A stretch of DNA of 64,000 nucleotides from Sinohyriopsis cumingii (Eukaryota; Mollusca; Bivalvia; Unionida; Unionidae), in assembly GCA_028554795.2 (NCBI GenBank), contig CM068828.1, positions 19,739,936 to 19,803,935 on the forward strand. Direction: 5' to 3'. The first letter of the stretch is position 1, and each line of letters opens with the position of its first letter. Under the pieces are notes generated by a model, which had not been told where the DNA came from, did no database searches, and saw nothing but the letters and a program-made list of their open reading frames with translations. Of this stretch, positions 1 to 56,449 are shown one piece after another. Position numbers and translations under genes: made by a program.

Positions 1-51
1 AATTCTTAAATATATAAGATATGACAAGAATTTTATTAGCATGACAATATT

Positions 52-52
<1 letters not shown>

Positions 53-102
<50 letters not shown>
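53..102. repeat. (AAT)n microsatellite
   Basis: About 17 uninterrupted AAT units, followed by a short run of TA. Nothing else is recognisable in bases 1-235. Confidence 0.95.
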
Positions 103-103
<1 letters not shown>

Positions 104-235
104 TATATAGTGAAAATATTAGCTAACAGATAGTTTACATATATGGCCTTGCAATTATATACAAATATATAACAATTATTTGTGTAATAAGCAGAGATCT
201 AATCTAATGCATACCAAAATAAATACAACAGATAT

Positions 236-400
236 TAATCAAATTATACCTAGCACTCAAATTATTCCTGGCATACAAATTATACCTAACATACAAATTA
301 TACCAGGCAAAAACATGATACCTGAAAATAATTATACTTGACATAAAAATTATACCTGACATACAAATTATACCTTGCCTTACAGATTACACCTAGAATA
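236..400. repeat. Degenerate short tandem repeat
   Basis: Seven or so diverged units containing CAAATTATACCT, spaced 20-27 bp apart. It runs into the 37-bp array that follows, but the units do not look related to it. Confidence 0.6.
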
Positions 401-2118
401 CAAATGCATTTACAACCAGAATATAATCTGTCTCAGTCCCATGCATTTACAACTAGAGTATACCCTATCTCAGTCCCATGCATTTACAACTTGAGTATAC
501 CCCGTCTCAGTCCGATGCATTTACAGCTAGAGGGTACTCTGTCTCAGTCCCAGGCATTTACAACCAGAGGATATCCTGCCTCAGTCCCATGCATTTACAA
601 CTAGAGGATATCCTGTCTCAGTCCCATGCATTTACAACTAGAGTATACCCTGTCTCAGTCCCATGTATTTACAGCTAGAGTATACCCTGTCTCAGTCCCA
701 GGCATTTACAGCTAGAGTATACCCTGTCTCAGTCCCATGCATTTACAACCAGAGAATACCCTATCTCAGTCCCATGCATTTACAACTAGAGTATACCCTA
801 TCTCAGTCCCATGCATTTACAACTAGAACATACCCTGTCTCAGTCGCATGCATTTACAACTAGAGTATACCGTGTCTCAGTCCCATGCATTTACAACCAG
901 AGGATATCCTGCCTCAGTCCCATGCATTTACAACTAGAGGATATCCTGTCTCAGTCCCATGCATTTACAACTAGAGTATACCCTGTCTCAGTCCCGTGTA
1001 TTTACAGCTAGAGGGTATTCTGTCTCAGTCCCAGGCATTTACAACCAGAGGATATCCTGCCTCAGTCCCATGCATTTACAACTAGAGGATATCCTGTCTC
1101 AGTCCCATGCATTTACAACTAGAGTATACCCTGTCTCAGTCCCATGTATTTACAGCTAGAGTATACCCTGTCTCAGTCCCAGGCATTTACAGCTAGAGTA
1201 TACCCTGTCTCAGTCCCATGCATTTACAACCAGAGAATACCCTATCTCAGTCCCATGCATTTACAACTAGAGTATACCCTATCTCAGTCCCATGCATTTA
1301 CAACTAGAACATACCCTGTCTCAGTCGCATGCATTTACAACTAGAGTATACCGTGTCTCAGTTCCATGCATTTACAACTAGAGTATACCATGTCTCAGTC
1401 CCATGCATTTACAACTAGAGTATACCATGTCTCAGTCCCATGCATTTACAACTAGAAGATACCCTCTCTCAGTCCCATGCATTTACAACCAGAGTATACC
1501 CTGTCTCAGTCCCATGCATTTACAACTAGAGAATACCCCATCTCAGTACCATGCATTTACAACTAGAAGATATACAACCAGAGAATACCCCATCTCAGTA
1601 CCATGCATTTACAACTAGAAGATACCCTGTCTCAGTCCCAGGCATTTACAACTAGAATATACCCTGTCTCAGTCCCATGCATTTACAACTAGAGTATACC
1701 ATGTCTCAGTCCCATGCATTTACAACTACAGGATACCCTGTCTCAGTCCCAGGCATTTACAACTACAGGATACCCTGTCTCAGTCCCATGCATTTACAAC
1801 TAGAGTATACCATGTCTCAGTCCCATGCATTTACAACTAGAGTATACCCTGTCTCAGTCCCATGCATTTACAACCAGAGTATACCCTGTCTCAGTCCCAT
1901 GCATTTACAACCAGAGAATACCCCATCTCAGTACCATGCATTTACAACTAGAATATACCCTGTCTCAGTCCCATGCATTTACAACTAGAGTATACCCTGT
2001 CTCAGTCCCATGCATTTACAACTAGAGTATACCCTGTCTCAGTCCCATGCATTTACAACTAGAGTATACCCTGTCTCAGTCCCATGCATTTACAACTAGA
2101 GGATACTATGTCTCAGTG
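400..2118. repeat. 37-bp minisatellite with 481-bp higher-order duplication
   Basis: About 46 units of 37 bp, recognisable by TGCATTTACAACTAGAG followed by CTGTCTCAGTCCCA. The unit is not a multiple of three, so the 60-100 codon open frames in it are artefacts. The block near 663-863 recurs almost exactly 481 bp (13 units) later at 1144-1344, a higher-order duplication. Confidence 0.95.
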
Positions 2119-2290
2119 GGCTTGTATTTTAGAATGAAGTCATTTCGTTTGAGTACAACATATTTTTGTGGCATTTTGATCTTGAAAGGAGTACATGTAA
2201 TATTATTGATGAATTGGATGGGATTTGAGCCCAGATCATTTGTTTTCCCCTGGAAAAACCTGGTTCACCTGATTTTTAATTGGTTGGTTG

Positions 2291-2911
2291 TTAACACATT
2301 AAACCCTAGCAACAAGTTGACGTGGCAGGAAGTAGTAGCCTACTGCTGAAATCTGTAGCATCATGGTCATGTAAGACACACTAAAGTGGGTGGTATTATA
2401 GAAAGGTAGACAAATGTAGCTCTACAATGATACCAAATAATCTGGAATTTCTAGTTGCACTACAAAATACAGAGGGAAAAACCTCATTTTTTGGACCCAT
2501 CTTTTTCAACCCAAATTTTGCCTGTGGTCGGAATCCGATATTGTGTCCAGGTTTTAGACTTATTGGTCTCAGATTTAAGGCAAACCAGTATGAACTGCAA
2601 ACAGACAGATGAACCTTTGCAAAAAGTAGGATAAGATGGCCATTTGGAATAAAGAATGGTCTCGATACAAAAATAATGGCTCTGTTTAGCAAAAAAAAAA
2701 AAAAATAACCCTCCAACTTTTACCCTTCTGCTCATGCGCAAGCCAAATAGCCAATAATAAATGATGTTTCTAATACAACTAGGCAGTATGTTATTGAAAG
2801 ATCACCTGGGATTTGGTGTTTTTGGATCTATTCAGAAATAGCTTACAAAATGTGTTTCCTACTTGAATTTCAGGGGAAAATGACAAAAACCATCAGGGGT
2901 TAATGTGTTAA
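2291..2911. mobile_element. TTAA-flanked MITE, family A, copy 1
   Basis: About 620 bp, starting TTAACACATTAAACCCTAG and ending AGGGGTTAATGTGTTAA, an almost perfect terminal inverted repeat bounded by TTAA. A second copy lies 123 bp away. Internal similarity runs the full length, with a poly-A tract near the centre-right. TTAA target duplication points to mobilisation by a piggyBac-type transposase; Kolobok is an alternative. No coding capacity. Confidence 0.8.
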
Positions 2912-3034
2912 TGGGTGCATTTTGATGACGTCACCAAATATTTCTTGTGTATTTAATCACTTATGCATCAACATTGCACATAAATTACAAATTTAGCCAT
3001 TCCTTGACGATTTGTAAAAAATAAAAAATCCTTG

Positions 3035-3666
3035 TTAACACATTAACCCCTAGCGACGAGTTAACGTGGCAGGAGGTAGTAACCTATTGCCAAGCTCTGT
3101 AGCATCATGGTCATGCAAGATACACTAAAGTGGGTGGTATTATAGAAAGGGAGACAGATATAGCTCTACAATGATACCAAATAATCTGGAATTTCTAGTT
3201 GCACTACAAAATACAGAGGGAAAAACCTCATTTTTTGGACCCATCTTTTTTCTACACAAATTTCGCCCATGGTCGGAATCCGATATTGTGTCCAGATTTT
3301 AGACTTTTTGGTCTCAGATCTAAGGCAAACCAGTATGAACTGCAAACAGACAGATGAACCTTTGCAAAAAGTAGGATAAGATAGCCATTTGGAATAAAGA
3401 ATGGTCTCGATACAAAAATAATGGCTCTGTTTAGTAACAAAAAAAAAAAAAAAAAAAAAAATAACCCTCCAACTTTTACCATCAGCTCATGCGCGAGCCA
3501 AACAGCCAATGATAAACAATGTTTCTAACACAACTAGGCAGTATGTTATTGAAAGATCACCTGGTATTTGGTGTTTTCGGATTTATTCAGAAATAGCTTT
3601 CAAAATGTGTTTCCTACTCAAATTTCAGGTGAAATTGACAAAAACCTCCAGGGGTTAATGTGTTAA
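3035..3666. mobile_element. TTAA-flanked MITE, family A, copy 2
   Basis: About 632 bp. The terminal inverted repeats TTAACACATTAACCCCT and AGGGGTTAATGTGTTAA are perfect. It is in the same orientation as copy 1 and very similar along its length, with a longer internal A tract (about 3437-3461). No coding capacity. Confidence 0.82.
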
Positions 3667-4240
3667 AGGACCTGACCTTGTTTATGAGTTAGAATGATCT
3701 GGAAATGAATATTTAATGCTCATCCTGGTTCTGAAACTGTTTGTTAGTATTTTAGATAAGGTAGTGAGTAACAAATTTAATCATTCCTATCTTAAATATC
3801 AGTCTTAGCTGAATCGGCTTTAGTTGCGTACAGTTGATAGGATTTAGTTTATTTATTTCAATTATTCATTGGAATTACAAGGTCCTCATAAACTTTAGGA
3901 CCAAATATTTTTTTTTGAATAAATGTGAATTTATTTAAAGATATTTTGGATGATATCATTGTAATACAAGAAGACTGTTAGTATATCAACATTACACAAG
4001 TCAACTGGCACATCAATGGATTGGACTTAATACAGAACACCATTTGAATTCATTTGGAATACTCTATACTTCTGGACTTGTGATAGAACTTTAATGACTT
4101 TTGAGGATTTAATTCACAATACTGTACGGTTTTTTTACATTTTCACTTTGTATTCGAGGCAAATATATTACTTGTTGAATTTTATTAAACTTGTTGGTTT
4201 TCACTCTTTTCTGCTACTTAGTTTATGACTGTAGATTGAT
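3667..4240 (+). repeat. Dispersed repeat D, copy 1 (partial)
   Basis: Shares a diverged but collinear sequence with 8640-9215 and 60660-61112. Shared landmarks are a motif like ATTCATTGGAATTACAA, then GATAGAACTTT, and a final TTGTTGAATTTTA followed by CACTCTTTTCTGCTACTTAG. It is probably a non-autonomous transposable element of unknown class. No open frame. Confidence 0.6.
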
Positions 4241-4244
4241 AACA

Positions 4245-4920
4245 GTTGTATCCATAATTGAAGTACAATGGCTGCTATGATAGATTGTATCCATGATTAC
4301 AGTACAATGACTGCTATGATAGATTGTATCCTTAACTACAGTACAATGATTGCTATGATAGACTGTATCCATAATTACAATAAAATGACCATTATAAGAA
4401 ACTGTATCCATAATAACAGTACAATGACTGCTATGAGCTTGTATCCTTAACTACAGCACAATGATTGCTATGATAGATTGCATCCATAATTATTGTACAA
4501 TGATTGCTATGACAGATTGTATCCATGTTGTTGTTGTTGTGGGGTTTAACGCCATTTTTCAGCACGATAGGCTATACATGGCGGCCAGTATTAATGGTGG
4601 ACGAAGAACCCGGAAAACCCCGGAAAGAACCACCAACCCACGAGAAGCTACTGGCAAGCTTTCTCACATGCCCACATTGGCTGAATCTTAGACTCGAACC
4701 GCCGCAGACAGAGGTGAGATGGCAGTGATCCGTAACGAAGAGCGCTTTAGACCACTCGGCCACTCGGGGCCCCGATTGTATCCATAATTAAAATAAAATG
4801 AGCACTATAAGAGTTTGTATACATAATTACAATAAAATTACCACTAAAAGTGATTTGATTCATAACTACAGTAGCATCTGTATCAATAATTACATCAAGT
4901 TCATTCTACAAGATGATGAG
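4245..4920. repeat. 39-bp minisatellite, split by a SINE
   Basis: Diverged 39-bp units carrying GATTGTATCCATAATTAC and AGTACAATGACTGCTATGA. The 39-bp period is divisible by three, so frames stay open on both strands. A SINE at 4527-4773 interrupts it. Confidence 0.85.
4527..4773 (-). mobile_element. tRNA-derived SINE, family 1, full length with TSD
   Basis: On the minus strand the head reads GGCCGAGTGGTCTAAAGC (RNA polymerase III box A) and later CGGTTCGAGTC (box B), followed by a conserved body and a (CAA)n tail. A 12-bp target-site duplication GATTGTATCCAT flanks it (4515-4526 and 4774-4785). Further copies are at 51309-51562 and 62434-62690, with a fragment near 5540. The head resembles tRNA-Leu or tRNA-Ser (inference). 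Confidence 0.92.
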
Positions 4921-4954
4921 GTACAAAGGCATTCCATGGATTCTGGCACTGAAA

Positions 4955-5245
4955 TGGTAGCCAGTGGATGTCAAATGGTAGCCAGTGGATGGTGAAATGG
5001 TAGCCAGTGGATGTCAAATGGTAGCCAGTGGATGGTGAAATGGTAGCCAGTGGATGTCAAATGGTAGCCAGTGGATGGTGAAACGGTAGCCAGTGGATGT
5101 CAAATGGTAGCCAGTGGATGTCAAATGGTAGCCAGTGGATGGTGAAACGGTAGCCAGTGGATGTCAAATGGTAGCCAGTGGATGTCAAATGGTAGCCAGT
5201 GGATGGTGAAACGGTAGCCAGTGGATGTCAAATGGTAGTCAGTGG
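4955..5245. repeat. 21/22-bp minisatellite
   Basis: Alternating units AAATGGTAGCCAGTGGATGTC and a version with GGTG in place of GTC, about 13 copies, partly arranged as a three-unit pattern. Confidence 0.93.
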
Positions 5246-5539
5246 GTGGCTGTGGTTATCTTAGACTATCAGAAAAGTAGGGTGGCCCTACCAAATCTAG
5301 CTTTCCAAGGATAATAATTTAAGAGTTAACTGCATAGCTGATGTCATCTTTATTCCTCCCAAAACAGTTCACGTACATACTTATCACAGAAAAACACTGC
5401 TATTAGATTATTTACCATCACTTATAGGATGTTATGATATTAATATCTGATAAATTGGAGCCATTTGATGAAATAGGTCCATAAAAATAGATAACAAATA
5501 AAACTGTATTGGTAGATGGTTTTAAGACTCTATAAATTA

Positions 5540-5685
5540 TTTGTATTCCATGGGACTGTGGGATATAATGCCATTTCCAGCACATGATACATGGTGGCCA
5601 GTATTTCTGGTGGAGGAAGAACCCAGGAAAACCATGGGAAGAACCACCATCACATGGGAAGCAATTAGCAAACTTTGTCACAAAT
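5540..5685 (-). mobile_element. SINE family 1 fragment
   Basis: Matches the 3' body of the SINE at 4527-4773: GGTGGAGGAAGAACCCAGG and ATGGTGGCCAGTAT are shared. The tRNA-like head is absent and the copy is more diverged, so it is older. Confidence 0.75.
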
Positions 5686-5689
5686 TGGA

Positions 5690-6681
5690 TCCATGATGAA
5701 TTTTAATAGCTTGGTAAGCTGGATACTATACATTCATTGAAAATCTTTGGATAATTTAGATCATGCAATAATCTGTAACTAAGAGACCCAAGAGTGCTTG
5801 AGATCACTCACCAGTTGTATTTGTAGCAAGAGCACTGCTCAAATAAATTGAGTTAGCTGCATTCTTTCTATCATATCTGATCTAATTTTGTTAAGTGATT
5901 TCTGAGAAGTCATTCAAAGATTTTGTTTTTTTGTAAGGCTACGGTACTGGATGGAAACAAGAATAATTTGAAAAAAATTTAAATGTGTTTAAAGGCCTTG
6001 ATCCTAAAATGCTTTCTGTCAATTGATTCAAATTGCATTGAGTACTTTATGAAAGAAATATTTTTACCTGTTTTCTATTTTGTTACAAGGTGGCCATATT
6101 TTACTGCTAACTGGAATGATTAAAAACGTGTGTTCTGTAGCACTAAGAATCTCACCTGTCCCCTCCCTCCACAAACGTACACTCACACACACTTGTATCT
6201 AACTGACTTTTGAAAACTTTAACACAAAACCTGAACATTGAAAACTGATGCCTGTGTATCAGCTTGTTTATGCTCAGGTGAGATAAAAACTAAGAAGCCT
6301 TGATACTGAAATTAGGTCACATCCTGTCAAGAATTGCTTTAGAAGTCATTTCAAAGGGGCTTTTGTCCATCTTTTATTTGTAGGTATGATGGTAGATTGG
6401 TTTCATCTGAGTAACCTTGATGCCCGAATACTTACTGCAAAATTTGATGCAAATTGGTCATTCATTTGTGAGAAATGAACATTGTAAATGGTTGATGGAT
6501 GATTGATATTTCACATCCATAAGATAAGCTCCCTTGGTCTTACATGATTCAACTTCTAAGACAAAAGGCAATTTACTTTAATGACAGCCAAAATATAAAA
6601 AAAAAACACTGAAATCATTTCATGATACCTTTCCTTCAAGTATCAAATTGAACCTTCAGTCTGCATGTAGATGCAATTTAC
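5690..6681. other. Intronic DNA, nothing recognised
   Basis: Intron sequence downstream (in transcript direction) of the myosin exon at 6682. I see no open frame of note, RNA gene or repeat. The next myosin exon was looked for here and not found. Confidence 0.5.
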
Positions 6682-50646
<43,965 letters not shown>

Positions 50647-50699
50647 CTGAAATAAAGAGTAATAACAGTACAGGAATGTCAAAGCAGCTTTGGAACGCA

Positions 50700-52135
50700 A
50701 ATACCTGTAGCTAAATTATCACCAATACCTGTAACTGCATAATCACAAATACCTGTAATTGCATTATTAAAAATACCTGTAATTACATGATTACAAATAC
50801 CTGTAAGTGCATCATTACACATACCTGTAACTGCATCATCACTAATGCATGTCACTGCATTATCACTAATGCCTGTAACTGCATTAACACGAATGCCTGT
50901 AACTGCATCATCAATAATGCCTTAATTGCAACATCACTAATGCCTGTAACTGCATCATCACTAGTGCCAGTAACTGCATTATCACTAATGCATATAAATG
51001 CATTATCACTAATGCCTGTAACTGAATTATCACTAATGCATGTAACTGCTTCATCAGCAATGCCTGTAACTGCATCATCACTAATGTCTGTAACTGCATT
51101 ATCACTAATGCCTGTAACTGCATCAGTACTAATGCCTGTAACTGCATTATCACTAATGATTGTAACTGCATTATCACTAATGCCTGTAACTGCATCATTA
51201 CAGATACCTGTAACTGCAACATCAATAATACCTGTAACTGCATTATCACTAATGCCTGTAACTGGTTTCATCACTAATGCCTGTAACTGCATTATCACTA
51301 ATGCCTGTGGGGGCCTCGAGTGGCTGAGTGGTCTAAAGTGCTCTCCATCACAGATCACTGCCATCTCACCTCTGTCTGTGTGGGTTCGAGTCTCGGGCTC
51401 GGCCAATGTGGATATGTGAGAAAGCTTGCCGGTAGCTTCTCGTGGGTCGGTGGTTCTTTCCGGGGTTTTCCCAGGTTCTTCCTCCACCATTAATAATGGC
51501 CGCCATGTATAGGCTATCTTGTGCTGAAAAATGGCGTTAAACCCTATAACAACAACAACAACTAATGCCTGTAACTGCATTATCACTAATGCCTGTAACT
51601 GGTTTTATCACTAATACCTGTAACTGCATTATCACTAATGCATGTAACTACATCATCACTAATGCCTGTAACTGCATCATCACTAATGCATGTAACTGCA
51701 TTATCACTAATGCATGTAAATGCATTAAAGAAAATGCCTGTGACTGCTTCATCACTAATGCCTGTAACTGCATCATTACAAATGCATGTAACTGTATTAT
51801 CACTAATGCCTGTAACTGCTTCATCACTAATGCCTGTAAGTGTTTCATCACTAATGCCGGTAACTGCATCATTACAAATGCCTGTAACTGCATTATCACT
51901 AATGCCTGTAACTGCATTATCACTAATGCCTGTAACTGCATCATTACAAATATCTGTAATTACATTACCACTAATGCCTGTAACTGCTTCATTACAAATA
52001 CCTGTAACTGCATTATCACTAATGCCTGTAACTGCATTATCACTAATCCCTGTAACTGCATCATCACTAATGCCTGTAACTGCTTCATCACTAATGTCTG
52101 TAATTACATTACTACTAATACATGACACTATACAT
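50700..52135. repeat. 24-bp minisatellite, split by a SINE
   Basis: About 49 units of ACTGCATTATCACTAATGCC plus TGTA. The 24-bp period leaves both strands open for up to 244 codons; I do not call these genes. On the minus strand each unit contains TTACAGG, a minimal acceptor-like word, and the array reaches to about 55 bp from the real ankyrin exon acceptor. Confidence 0.96.
51309..51562 (+). mobile_element. tRNA-derived SINE, family 1, inside a minisatellite
   Basis: Starts with the tRNA-like head (box A TGGCTGAGTGGTCTAAAG, box B GGGTTCGAGTCT), shares the body GGTTCTTCCTCCACCAT with the other copies, and ends in a (CAA)n tail. Target-site duplication TAATGCCTGT at 51299-51308 and 51563-51572. 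Because the target is a tandem repeat, the duplication is judged by the break in repeat register. Confidence 0.93.
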
Positions 52136-52629
52136 CAAAAATATTCATCACTACATCACCATTAATACATGTAACAACATAATCACTAACAATTATTTGT
52201 TAATTTTATTCAAATTCCATGATAATTGATAGGACTACAATGATTGGGGGGGGGGGGTAATTTCTGAACATAGAAAGGATTTAATGAAGAAATTAAGGTA
52301 GGGCTTGAAAATATACATGATTTTCACACATTCAGTTAACTTTCCATTGTGACTGTTATAAATCAGTGTGAATCCTACAATGGAACAGAACAGTGCTGCA
52401 TGAGCAAATTATAGAAGGACCATCTTATTCAAGAAATTAGTTATTAAACATATAATAGACAAAATTGTATGTTTAGCTTTTAACTATATCTCACAAGCCA
52501 CTGGATATATTAGGTTTGGAAGAAGGAAATAGAGTAGGCATTCCTAGTCTCAATGGAATACTATTCCAAAGCAAAGTTCCAGAGTACTGGAAGCTTTTGG
52601 GGAATAATTCCTTATTTGGTGTGGGAATC
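52136..52629. other. Nothing recognised
   Basis: Contains a G tract near 52246-52257. No gene or repeat is supported. Confidence 0.5.
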
Positions 52630-53758
52630 TGATACTCTTTAGTAGACATGGATCACAACTGGGGAGTATTACCAGGTTGAATATACTCTTTAGTAGACAT
52701 GGATCACAACTCGGGAGTATTACCAGGTTGAATATACTCTTTAGTAGACATGGATCACAACTCGGGAGTATTACCAGGTTGAATATACTCTTTAGTAGAC
52801 ACGGATCACAACTCGGGAGTATTACCAGGTTGAATATACTCTTTAGTAGACATGGATCACAACTCGGGAGTATTACCAGGTTGAATATACTCTTTAGTAG
52901 ACACGGATCACAACTCGGGAGTATTACCAGGTTGAATATACTCTTTAGTAGACACGGATCACAACTGGGGAGTATTACCAGGTTGAATATACTCTTTAGT
53001 AGACATGGATTACAACTGGGGAGTATTACTGGGTTGAATATACTCTTTAGTAGACATGGATCACAACTGGGGAGTATTACCGGGTTGAATATACTCTTTA
53101 GTAGACATGGATTACAACTGGGGAGTATTACCAGGTTGAATATACTCTTTAGTAGACATGGATTACAACTGGGGAGTATTACCGGGTTGAATATACTCTT
53201 TAGTAGACATGGATTACAACTGGGGAGTATTACCGGGTTGAATATACTCTTTAGTAGACATGGATTACAACTGGGGAGTATTACCAGGTTGAATATACTC
53301 TTTAGTAGACATGGATTACAACTGGGGAGTATTACCGGGTTGAATATACTCTTTAGTAGACATGGATTACAACTGGGGAGTATTACCAGGTTGAATATAC
53401 TCTTTAGTAGACACATATTACAACTGTGGAGTATTACCAGGTTGAATATACTCTTTAGTAGATATGGATTACAACTGGGGAGTATTACCAGGTTGAATAT
53501 ACTCTTTAGTAGACATGGATTACAACTGGGGAGTATTACCGGGTTGAATATACTCTTTAGTAGACATGGATTACAACTGGGGAGTATTACCGGGTTGAAT
53601 ATACTCTTTAGTAGACATGGATTACAACTGGGGAGTATTACCGGGTTGAATATACTCTTTAGTAGACATGGATCACAACTGGGGAGTATTACCGGGTTGA
53701 ATATACTCTTTAGTAGACACAGATCACAACTGGGGAGTATTACCAGGTTGAATATACT
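52630..53758. repeat. 51-bp minisatellite
   Basis: About 22 units of ATACTCTTTAGTAGACATGG, ATTACAACTGGGGAGTATTA and CCGGGTTGAAT with few differences. GATCACAACTCGGG variants cluster at the left end and GATTACAACTGGGG in the middle. The 51-bp period leaves frames of 362 (plus) and 424 (minus) codons, which I treat as artefacts. Confidence 0.97.
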
Positions 53759-54284
53759 TGAATAATGACTGTCAATATACAGAACTACATACCAGCATTT
53801 AAAATTATGATGAATTCTATGCAAGCAGAATACAATAAAAAGTTACATTTTAAAATTTTGTTTTAGTTTCTATTCCAAAGGGCGATATGACCTTGTCAGG
53901 AATTAATCATTATTTTGCAAAAATAGCACTGACTGGATACTTTTTCCCACATCAGTTATTCACTAAATTTTATGTTGCTTAAAGCTGTTTTGTACTCTGT
54001 ACATATTTGAACAAGGTGTCAAACCTGTCTAATGACTACCTTTATTTAACAGTCACCTGGTCTCTATGGCCATTCCCATTTTGCCCTTTTACATTTCCTC
54101 TGTAAAAGTAATGTAATTAACAGTCACCAGCTTTATATGACCAATGGTCTGGTATTTCCTAATCAAACAAAAGTTATTTACTGCTTAGAGTAGTCATTTC
54201 AGAGTAAAGACCATGGAACAAAAGGTGATTTAAAAAATAACATGTTTTATGAGCTGATGCATAAACATGCTTTATTTTGCTTAT
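53759..54284. other. Nothing recognised
   Basis: AT-rich spacer between two arrays. A few short words (AACAGTCACC near 54049 and 54119) repeat, but no feature is supported. Confidence 0.5.
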
Positions 54285-55130
54285 AATCAAGTCACTGCTT
54301 ATTGCATCATACTCAAGACACTGCTTATTTCACCATACTCATGGCACTGCTTATTTCACCATACTCAAGGCACTGCTTATTGCATCATACTCAAGACACT
54401 GCTTATTTCACCATACTCAAGGCACTGCTTATTTCACCATACTCAAGGCACTGCTTATTTCACCATACTCAAGGCACTGCTTATTGCATCATACTCAAGA
54501 CACTGCTTATTTAACCATACTCAAGGCACTGCTTATTGCATCATACTCAAGACACTGCTTATTTCACCATACCCAAGGCACTGCTTATTTCACCATACTC
54601 AAGACTGCTTATTTCACCATACACAAGTCAGTGCTTATTTCACCATACTCAAGACACTGCTTATTTCACCATACTCAAGTCACTGCTTATTTCACCATAC
54701 TCACGTCACTGCTTATTTCACCATACTCAAGTCACTGCTTACTGCATCATACTCAATAAACTGCTTATTTCACCATACTCAAGTAACTGATTATTTCACC
54801 ATACTCAAGTCACTGCTTATTATGCCATACTCGAGTCACTGCTTATTTCACCATATTCAAGATACTGCTTATTTCACCACACTCAAGTCACTGCTTATTT
54901 CACCATACTCAAGTAGATGCTTATTTTGCCATACTCAAGTTACTGCGTTTTTCATTATACTCAAGACACTGCTTATTTCACCATACTCAAGTCACTGCTT
55001 ATTTCACCATAAACAAGTCACTGCTTATTTCACCATGCTCAAGTCACTGCTTATTTTACCATACTTAAGTCACTGCTTTTTTCAACATACTAAAATCACT
55101 GCTTATTTCACCATACTCAATTCACAGCAG
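54285..55130. repeat. 26-bp minisatellite
   Basis: About 32 units of CACTGCTTATTTCACCATAC plus TCAAGG/TCAAGT. Variants GCATCATACTCAAGA cluster at the left. The period is not divisible by three. All three plus-strand frames happen to lack stops, giving a 293-codon artefact. Confidence 0.96.
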
Positions 55131-55474
55131 TTAATCTCTCTATTTTAATGTTAAGAATCTGAATAAAGCCACAATATTGCTGAGAAATTTGTAGCTAGGG
55201 TAAGTACTCAAAGTAAAATAACATTATAGCCCCCCCCTTTTTATGTGGGGATGACTACAGTAAATGCATTAATCAGAAAAGATTAACTGTGAACTAAGTT
55301 TACCATTAGTATACATTAGTTTATAAAAATTTTCAATATTTTCTATGTGTTTACTGCAAAATAAGAGCCAGGGAATGAAAAGCATGGTAAGATGGCAAAT
55401 CAGCAGTTGTTGATACACTGGGAGCTGCAGCTGCAGACCCACACACAGATGGCTCAGTGCACATGGTTGCTTTG
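55131..55474. other. Nothing recognised
   Basis: AT-rich spacer with a C tract near 55231. No gene supported. Confidence 0.5.
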
Positions 55475-55580
55475 CAGTGGACCTATTCAGCAGTGGACCT
55501 ATTCAGCAGTGGAATTCAGCAGTGGACATATTCAGCAGTGGAATTCAGCAGTGGACCTATTCAGCAGTGGAATTCAGCAG
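55475..55580. repeat. Short tandem repeat
   Basis: Alternating CAGCAGTGGACCTATT and CAGCAGTGGAATT words, about seven units. Confidence 0.92.
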
Positions 55581-56449
55581 CCCCCTGGATGACTGACCAG
55601 ACTATTTTAGGACCACACTGCTCACCTACATAGCATGAGGAATGGACTATATACTGCAGATGATGTCAATTCCAACATATCAGTAAAAATAACTAACAAT
55701 ATGATACCATTTTTTTTCTAGCAAAATACGTTTCTTCGATAATACTTACCCAATCAAAATACCTTTGGAGAACTATTACTACCTCACAAATCCAGCCCTT
55801 CCAGGCTAATTTTTTTTAGCTAATAATCTAAAAGTTATCTGCCCACCTAGGCAGCAGTTATATAGAATTATTTCCCCTTGATACTGGGATTGGTGCCAAA
55901 TCCTTACAGGTTACTGTCATATGCAATGTTTCTGCAGACTGTTGCATGCAATGAATGTGCATTCCACTGAGATTATATTTCATTGCCTTCATGTGGATGG
56001 CCATCTCACTTGAGGGATTCTCCACCAAAGGTTGTGAGAACTGTTTCTTCTTCAGGGAATATTTAATAAGATCCCAACATGTAAGTTCAGTATCTCTTGG
56101 TTGGGGTGAAACACCTGCCTTCATGGTTGCGTAATGCAGATGAGGGAATATTTTGATTCCTGGTGATCCTGTTGCAAGATTGATGAGGTTGGTCCAAGAT
56201 TTCCCATTTGAATGGAGTAATCAGAATGATGAGGCACTCAGATTCTTTTGATTCCTATATCACCTTCAGAACCTGAGGTGTTGGAGAAGTTGATACATTT
56301 GGCAATTCCAATCTACAAAAAGAGCATTGATTATCCTGTCTTTTTGGGTCCAGAACTGGTGAGATAAAGGTTGGGGTTTCTGCCTGCCACAAAAAGGTTC
56401 ATCATAAGTGGATTCCATTGAGCATCTATTGAGTAAAACCTGAGGGACC
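55581..56449. other. Unassigned, no gene recognised
   Basis: Contains the palindromic word CTGCCCACCTAGGCAG near 55840. The 88-codon minus-strand frame at 55858-56124 has no recognisable domain. Base composition is slightly less AT-rich than the surroundings, so a decayed transposable element is possible. Confidence 0.4.

Noticed and set aside
50787-52128. Overlapping long open frames on both strands
   Set aside because: 24-bp tandem repeat read in several frames. A SINE interrupts the array, and no start or splice context is convincing.
54267-55148. 293-codon plus-strand open frame
   Set aside because: 26-bp tandem repeat in which all three plus-strand frames lack stops by chance. No domain.
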